Made by a program: the position numbers and the translations under genes
Notes under the pieces: model-generated
What the model was told of the DNA's origin: nothing
Database searches by the model: none
Seen by the model: the letters and a program-made list of their open reading frames with translations, nothing else
Assembly (NCBI GenBank): GCA_040954595.2
Contig: CM082590.2
Location: 10,912,001 to 10,976,000, forward strand
Source: Balanoglossus misakiensis
Lineage: Eukaryota > Hemichordata
Reading direction: 5' to 3'
DNA length: 64,000 nucleotides
Part shown: positions 45,101 through 51,100 of the stretch, piece by piece
Layout: each line of letters begins with the position of its first letter
Position numbering within the stretch: position 1 is the stretch's first letter

Positions 45101-48100
45101 ACTGAATTCAACCACTGCTGTTGTATTGCCGTAGTCGTATTCAACAGTTACATTTGTGGGACAAGTCAAGACGGGGTTGGTGATATCTGAAATATTACAT
45201 TTGTAAATAGCCACATTAAGTATTGGACAGTCTAACAAAATGTGGAGAAAATACACAATGCAAATGATCATTTGCGAGTAGCAAATGGTGAAATGTGACA
45301 CTTGCAAGTGGTGACAAGTTTTTGTTGCCTACCTTGTACAGTCAGAGTGAAATTACAGGAACCTGTGTTATTTGCTGCATCAGTTGCAGAACAGGTGACA
45401 ATGTTATCTCCTAAGGCAAAGGCAGAGTTCGATGGGGGATCGCAGGTAATTGTGAGCGTTTCCCCAGAGTTGTCACTTGCTGATTCTCCACTGTAAGCAA
45501 TTATAGCCGTGCTGTTTCCCATGTCATTCTCGACTGTTGTGTCGTTTGGACAAGTTACCACAGGAACAGCATCATCTGAAGATAATTTAAAGTGAAATTT
45601 AGTTACGGAAATTGGATCGTACTTTCCTTGCTGAACTGTGTTTGATTCCAGTGGTACATATTAAAGACATACAATTCTTTCTATATACAGTTAAAAAAGC
45701 AAGTCTGGGCGTTCGCAAGAATATATAATATTATGGTCGTTTTTGCTTGGCCATCCACTGAAAATTTGTGATTGGCTCGATCTCCGTTTACCATGGTAAC
45801 AGTGACTAAAGTTGCGTATGTGATATGATGTGTACTAGTGTCTTAGTAACGGCTCAAGATAGATGGACAGACAGAGGGCAATCTATTAGTCTAATAAAAA
45901 TATAAAATACATCCTTTTTATATGTCAAGAAGCATGATACAGCTATAGACAATTTCACAGATAGGGTATCTGCAATGCATAATGGTACAATTTGCGTTCA
46001 ACATAGTGTCTAGTATATGGCTAATGCACGCACTCAGAACACAAACTGCCCCACAACTCCTTGTGTTATTCTATCCGCGAAGTGGTCTATGGGGAGCTAG
46101 ACTTCTGAAAAGGTTGCATGTTACCTTTGAGACAGGTTGGAACAGGATCACTCCAGACGCCGTCGTAACACGATGAAGTACTTTCGCCTTGTAAGAGATA
46201 ACCTGTGTCACAGGAGAAAGAGACTGTAGATCCATGGGTATAACTGGTAGCGTCTTGTTGTCCATTGGTTGGTGTCCCGGGATCAGTGCAGTCCGCTGAA
46301 GAACAATGATATTCACATTAATCGAGAGGCTCCCTTACATGTAATCAAGTGATGTCAGGAAGTGGCGTACACATATGCAGAGTGACGCATGAATTTTTTA
46401 ATATCAACAGAGGCAACTATTTCACAATGATTAAAGGGACAAAGTCTTTCTCTCGCTGCCCTTTTTCCATTAATTATGTTTGATACAAGACACTTTTTAT
46501 GTTAATGTACATTTGGATACATAGTGAATCAACGTTCAACCACACACAACTTCTCTTCTTTCACTAACTGTATCCTTGCACTTGAAAAATTTTGTGACTA
46601 TTTATTTTCACGTTTTTCTGGCTCTCGCAAATTTATCGTTCGAGACATACATACCCAAGCAAGCGGGAAACACATCACTCCATCCACCAGAAGTGCATGT
46701 AATGACACTTTGGCCAACCAAAGTGTAATTGGCATCACAGGCAAAGGTGACGGCCGTACCGTGTGTATAATCGGGAGTGCCAACCTGGTAACCATTTTGT
46801 GGACTGCCAGGGTCTGTGCAGTCCTCATCGCCTGAATGATAAAAAAAAATAGACACATGCATTTTAACCCTTTCATCCCCAGTTCCATCTAAAGAGGTCC
46901 AGTTTTACCATGGAAAACAATGGTTTGGGGCCAAACCATTGTGGTGAAAGGGTTAATGAGCGTGTTGAAAGCATAAAAGAGGAACCTCATACTTAAACAT
47001 TGAGGAATGGGGTCACTCCATGTTCCTTCATCGCACACAATGCTGCTCTCGCCAACTAAACTGTAACCTGGACTACATGAAAACGTCAGCGTGGAACCAT
47101 GTGAGTAGTCTGGTGTTCCATCCTGTTGGCCATCTGTGGGTGTGCCTGGATCTGTGCAACTTTCTGTGCAAATAAAAACAATTGTGGCAATATTTAATAG
47201 GCTATTTAGTGTGAGTTCTTATATTGTGCAAAGTGATATCCACAATTGAATACACCCTTTTCATTAGTCGAGTTCCCTCATCATGAATTTGAACTCAATG
47301 CGAGGCCAATGGGGAAAGTTGACCAATCACATCAAGGGGATTTCCCAATTGGCCTCGCTTTGAGTTCAAATTCATGATGTCTGCATGAGGGAACTAGACT
47401 TATGAAAAGGATGTTTAGTTGCAGAGTTAAAAAAATTATAAGTTCTGCGTTGTTTAAAAGCACGATAAGTCAGATATTGTTTGTCCTGTGTCACATGTGA
47501 ATCTCCTCCCAAATAGTAATCTGCATAGCCACGCGAGATACTGGAGAGTCTCATAGAGTTCAGAAAATGGTCTACTGAAATTGAAAACTGATTTTTGAAC
47601 TCACCTATGCAAGTTGGAACAGCGTTACTCCACACACCACCCTCGCAAGTTATTGTAGTGGAACCTGACATTGTATATCCAGACGCACACTGAAAAGTCA
47701 CAGTTGATCCGTGAGTGTAGTCCGGATTTCCCACTTGGCTCCCATTAATCGGAGTTCCAGGATCTGAGCAATCCACTGGAGAAATGACAGAAAAGATATT
47801 ATTTAATATAATACATTTTAAATACAAAAATAGAGAGAAAACAGTATGTTCCCATTCAAAACCTTTCTGTCATCGATTCACCCTATGCATTCTGTAGTGG
47901 AACAATCATAATTTTACAGAGGGAATAAGTTTGAATCCCTCAAATCTGATGTCATTATATGTAACATTTCTCTAATAAACATACGTTCACATGTTGGTAT
48001 GTCGTCGCTCCAAGATCCACCGTTACACGTGAGACTGGCTGTGCCCACAAGTGTATAATTGGTGAAACAGGAAAAAGCCACACTTGATCCGTGGGAATAA

Positions 48101-51100
48101 TCTGGGCTTCCGTCTTGTTTTCCGTTGGTAGGTGTGCCTGGGTCTGAGCAGCCAACTGGGAGGAAATGGAGTAGAATGTTAAAGGCCCATGAACTGCAAC
48201 TTTTGCATTTTGTAAATTGTATCATATATATGCAACAAACCAGACAAGCTCAAGCAGTACACTGTGGCCTATACTGTCCTTGTTTCTGCGTTGCCTGCTT
48301 GGAGATGATGCATTGTTTGGGAAGGGTGCCCTCTTTATGAAAAAATGTGTATTGAAGAAATCCAATCTGATAAAATATGCTTACCTTCACACGTGGGCAC
48401 TGGAGCACTGTAAGTTCCATTAAAGCAAGTGATACTGCCAGCGCCATCCAGTGAATGTCCAGCTGAACACTGGAAGCTCACGGTTGATCCGTGAGTGTAG
48501 TCAGGATTTCCGACTTGAGACCCGTTGTTCGGTGTGCCTGGATCTTCACAGTCACCTGCATTCAAGAAACAACAGACATATTTCCAATCCATCATTTAGT
48601 TTAAAGGGCATGTGCCAAACCGGAGACTCTGGTTACAAAAATTGTATACAGTCTATGCCATAAGCTATAAGGCAGTGTGCTGTCCTAACAACTGACAAGA
48701 TGGTGGCGACCATAGTCTGTGTCGGAGATCAGGAAAAGATATCAAATTGGGTGAAAAGAAGGGAAAAAACTAAAGTATATAAGATGCGCATGAAATTTGG
48801 AAGGCAGCGAAGGCAGTTAGATGATGGATAACAATAAAATAAAATCTCGTCAAAACTTACCATAACATATGGGTATGGAGTCACTCCATGAGCCACCTGT
48901 ACATGTGATTAAACTGTCGCCAACCAATGAGAAACCAGCGTCACACGAAAAAGAAACCGTTGAGCCGTGAGAATAGTCAGGACTTCCATCTTGTTGACCA
49001 TCTTCAGGGGTTCCAGGATAACTACAGTCACCTAATAAAGAAAAAGCACTTTTTGAAAAATGTTCTGGGGATTTCAATAAGATTTTAAAGATTTTGATAT
49101 ACCACAGATTTTAATATAAAAAGGGGTTTTAGGGTCAATACAGTCAGCTAATAAAGACTAACTTGATAAAAATGTTCCAGAGAATTCAATAAGATTCTAT
49201 AGATTTTGACATGCCATAAAATTCAATAGAAAATGAGTAATAGAAATCTCCAGTTGTCCATAGAAATTCTATAAACTTATATAGAATTCAAAAGGCTAAA
49301 CAATTCTATAGATATGTATAGAATATCTTTATAATGGTTGTATTGTGTTGTGAGAACAAGAAAGAGCTCACCTACTCAGACACTTGGAAAGTAAAACATT
49401 CTATAAACTTCTATAGAAATTCAAAAGGCTAAACAATTCTATAGATGTCTATAGAATATCTTTGTAATGGTTGCATTATACAAATGAAAAAAAAGCTCAC
49501 TTACTCAGACACTGGGGGATAGGATCACTCCAGTTGCCTGTCTCACAGCTTATACTACTGGAACCGATAAGACTGTAGCCAGATATGCAGGTAAAAGTAA
49601 CAGTTGATCCATGAGAGTAATCAGGGCTTCCCTCTTGTGCTCCATTGGCCGGTGTGCCCGGGTCACCACAGCTGGCTGCAACAGACATTTATTCCCTGTG
49701 AGTTCTGTGAAAAAGACAAGCAAAAAGGCAACAAAATGAAAGAGTGTCTCTTACCTATGCATGTGGGAACAGATCCACTCCATTGACCATCGCCATCACA
49801 GGATATAACGCTTCTACCAAGTAATATATATCCTCCATTGCAAGCAAACTGGACAGTTGATCCAAAAGAGTAGTCAGGACTGCCTACTTGGTATCCATCT
49901 GTTGGTGTTCCCGGATCGGTGCAATCCTCTGCAAAAAATGGTATAATACAGTCAAACCTGTGTTAGTGGCCACCTCTATATAGTGGCCACATTGTTACAA
50001 CTTCCAAATACAATTTACTTGTGCATTAACTAACCTGTCTATAAATCCAGTTTAGGAAAAGTCCCTTGATTGGCCACTAAAGACAGGTTTGACTGTACAA
50101 CTTTATCTCTCTTTCGTGGCCACCTCTAGTGGCCACATTGTTACATTCGACATCAAATAAATCTGAATGTTCCTATTGTCATGCAAATACAGATATCGAT
50201 AAACATGCTGCACTTTACTGTACAATGGCCAGGAATTTTGAAATTAAAAATGCTTGCACTCACTTGAATTCAATTCTTCACATTTTTACATTACAAGAGG
50301 ATGATTATCTTTCAAAACTTGAATGTCATAAAAAATGGAAGCCTGTGAGATTAGCGTCACTTTCGCAGGATGTTCTGTACGTAACACGGACATTCATTTC
50401 CGTATCGCAGAGTCTTGTAGTATTGAAATGGGTGCCAGAACACTTACCATAACAGAGAGGCACAGACCCACTCCATGTTCCACTGCTACAAAATATGAAT
50501 CTGGCTCCAATTCGGGTAAATCCAGCATCGCAAGAAAACTCCACCGTTGATCCATCAGTATAGGACCCTGTCTGTGTGCCATTCACAGGAGTTCCCGGAT
50601 CAGTACAGGCTGCAAGGAACAAAAAAGAGTAAAACTATCGAATGTGAACAAAGACAGTTTACTGACAATACAATTATAAAACATGACCTGTCAACACTCT
50701 CCTTATCCTCAGCTAACAGACAATACCAATTTTAATATGTGAAGATTCTAATATATGCATGTCATGTTGGCTAATTTGCATAACAGTAGTGGTCATTGTT
50801 ATGTTAATGAGTTTCGATTGTTATCTAAAAATTAAAGGATAGAGGCCCTTCTCTATAACTGAGCATACCACAATAGTTGTACACTTTTGCAACAGGAGGG
50901 TGTGGTACCATTTATTACTTAACTTATTATAAAAACAGTCACAATCAAAGTTGATAATAAATAAGCTTATTCATCAGTAAGCTTATCAAAGTGTAACATC
51001 ATGAAAATAATGCAAAAAAGTGCACTTTTGACTTGATTTCCAGATGTTATGCCCACATACAAGGTGTGATTTGAACTGTCATACCCAGTGACCGAAAATA

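Larger units (their letters stand above)
10137..45320. repeat. Nested tandem duplication of HYR exon blocks (about 35 kb)
   Basis: Exons and introns alike recur with near-identity. The 14-exon order a-b-c-d-e-f-g-h-i-j-k-l-m-n appears almost intact three times with offsets of 5,671 and 5,736 bp at exon a, then in rearranged partial forms. Intron sequence is duplicated too, so this is genomic segment duplication and not convergent coding similarity. An older island (32,390-35,490) sits inside. Copy number may differ between haplotypes, and assembly error is a risk here. Confidence 0.85.

Noticed and set aside
10137-45186. CRISPR-like or satellite array
   Set aside because: The periodicity comes from coding exons with introns and conserved splice sites in an animal gene, not from short repeats with spacers.
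2884-45496. Many plus-strand open frames opposite HYR exons
   Set aside because: They are antisense shadows of the HYR exons: they mirror the exon pattern and lack independent splice logic or domains.
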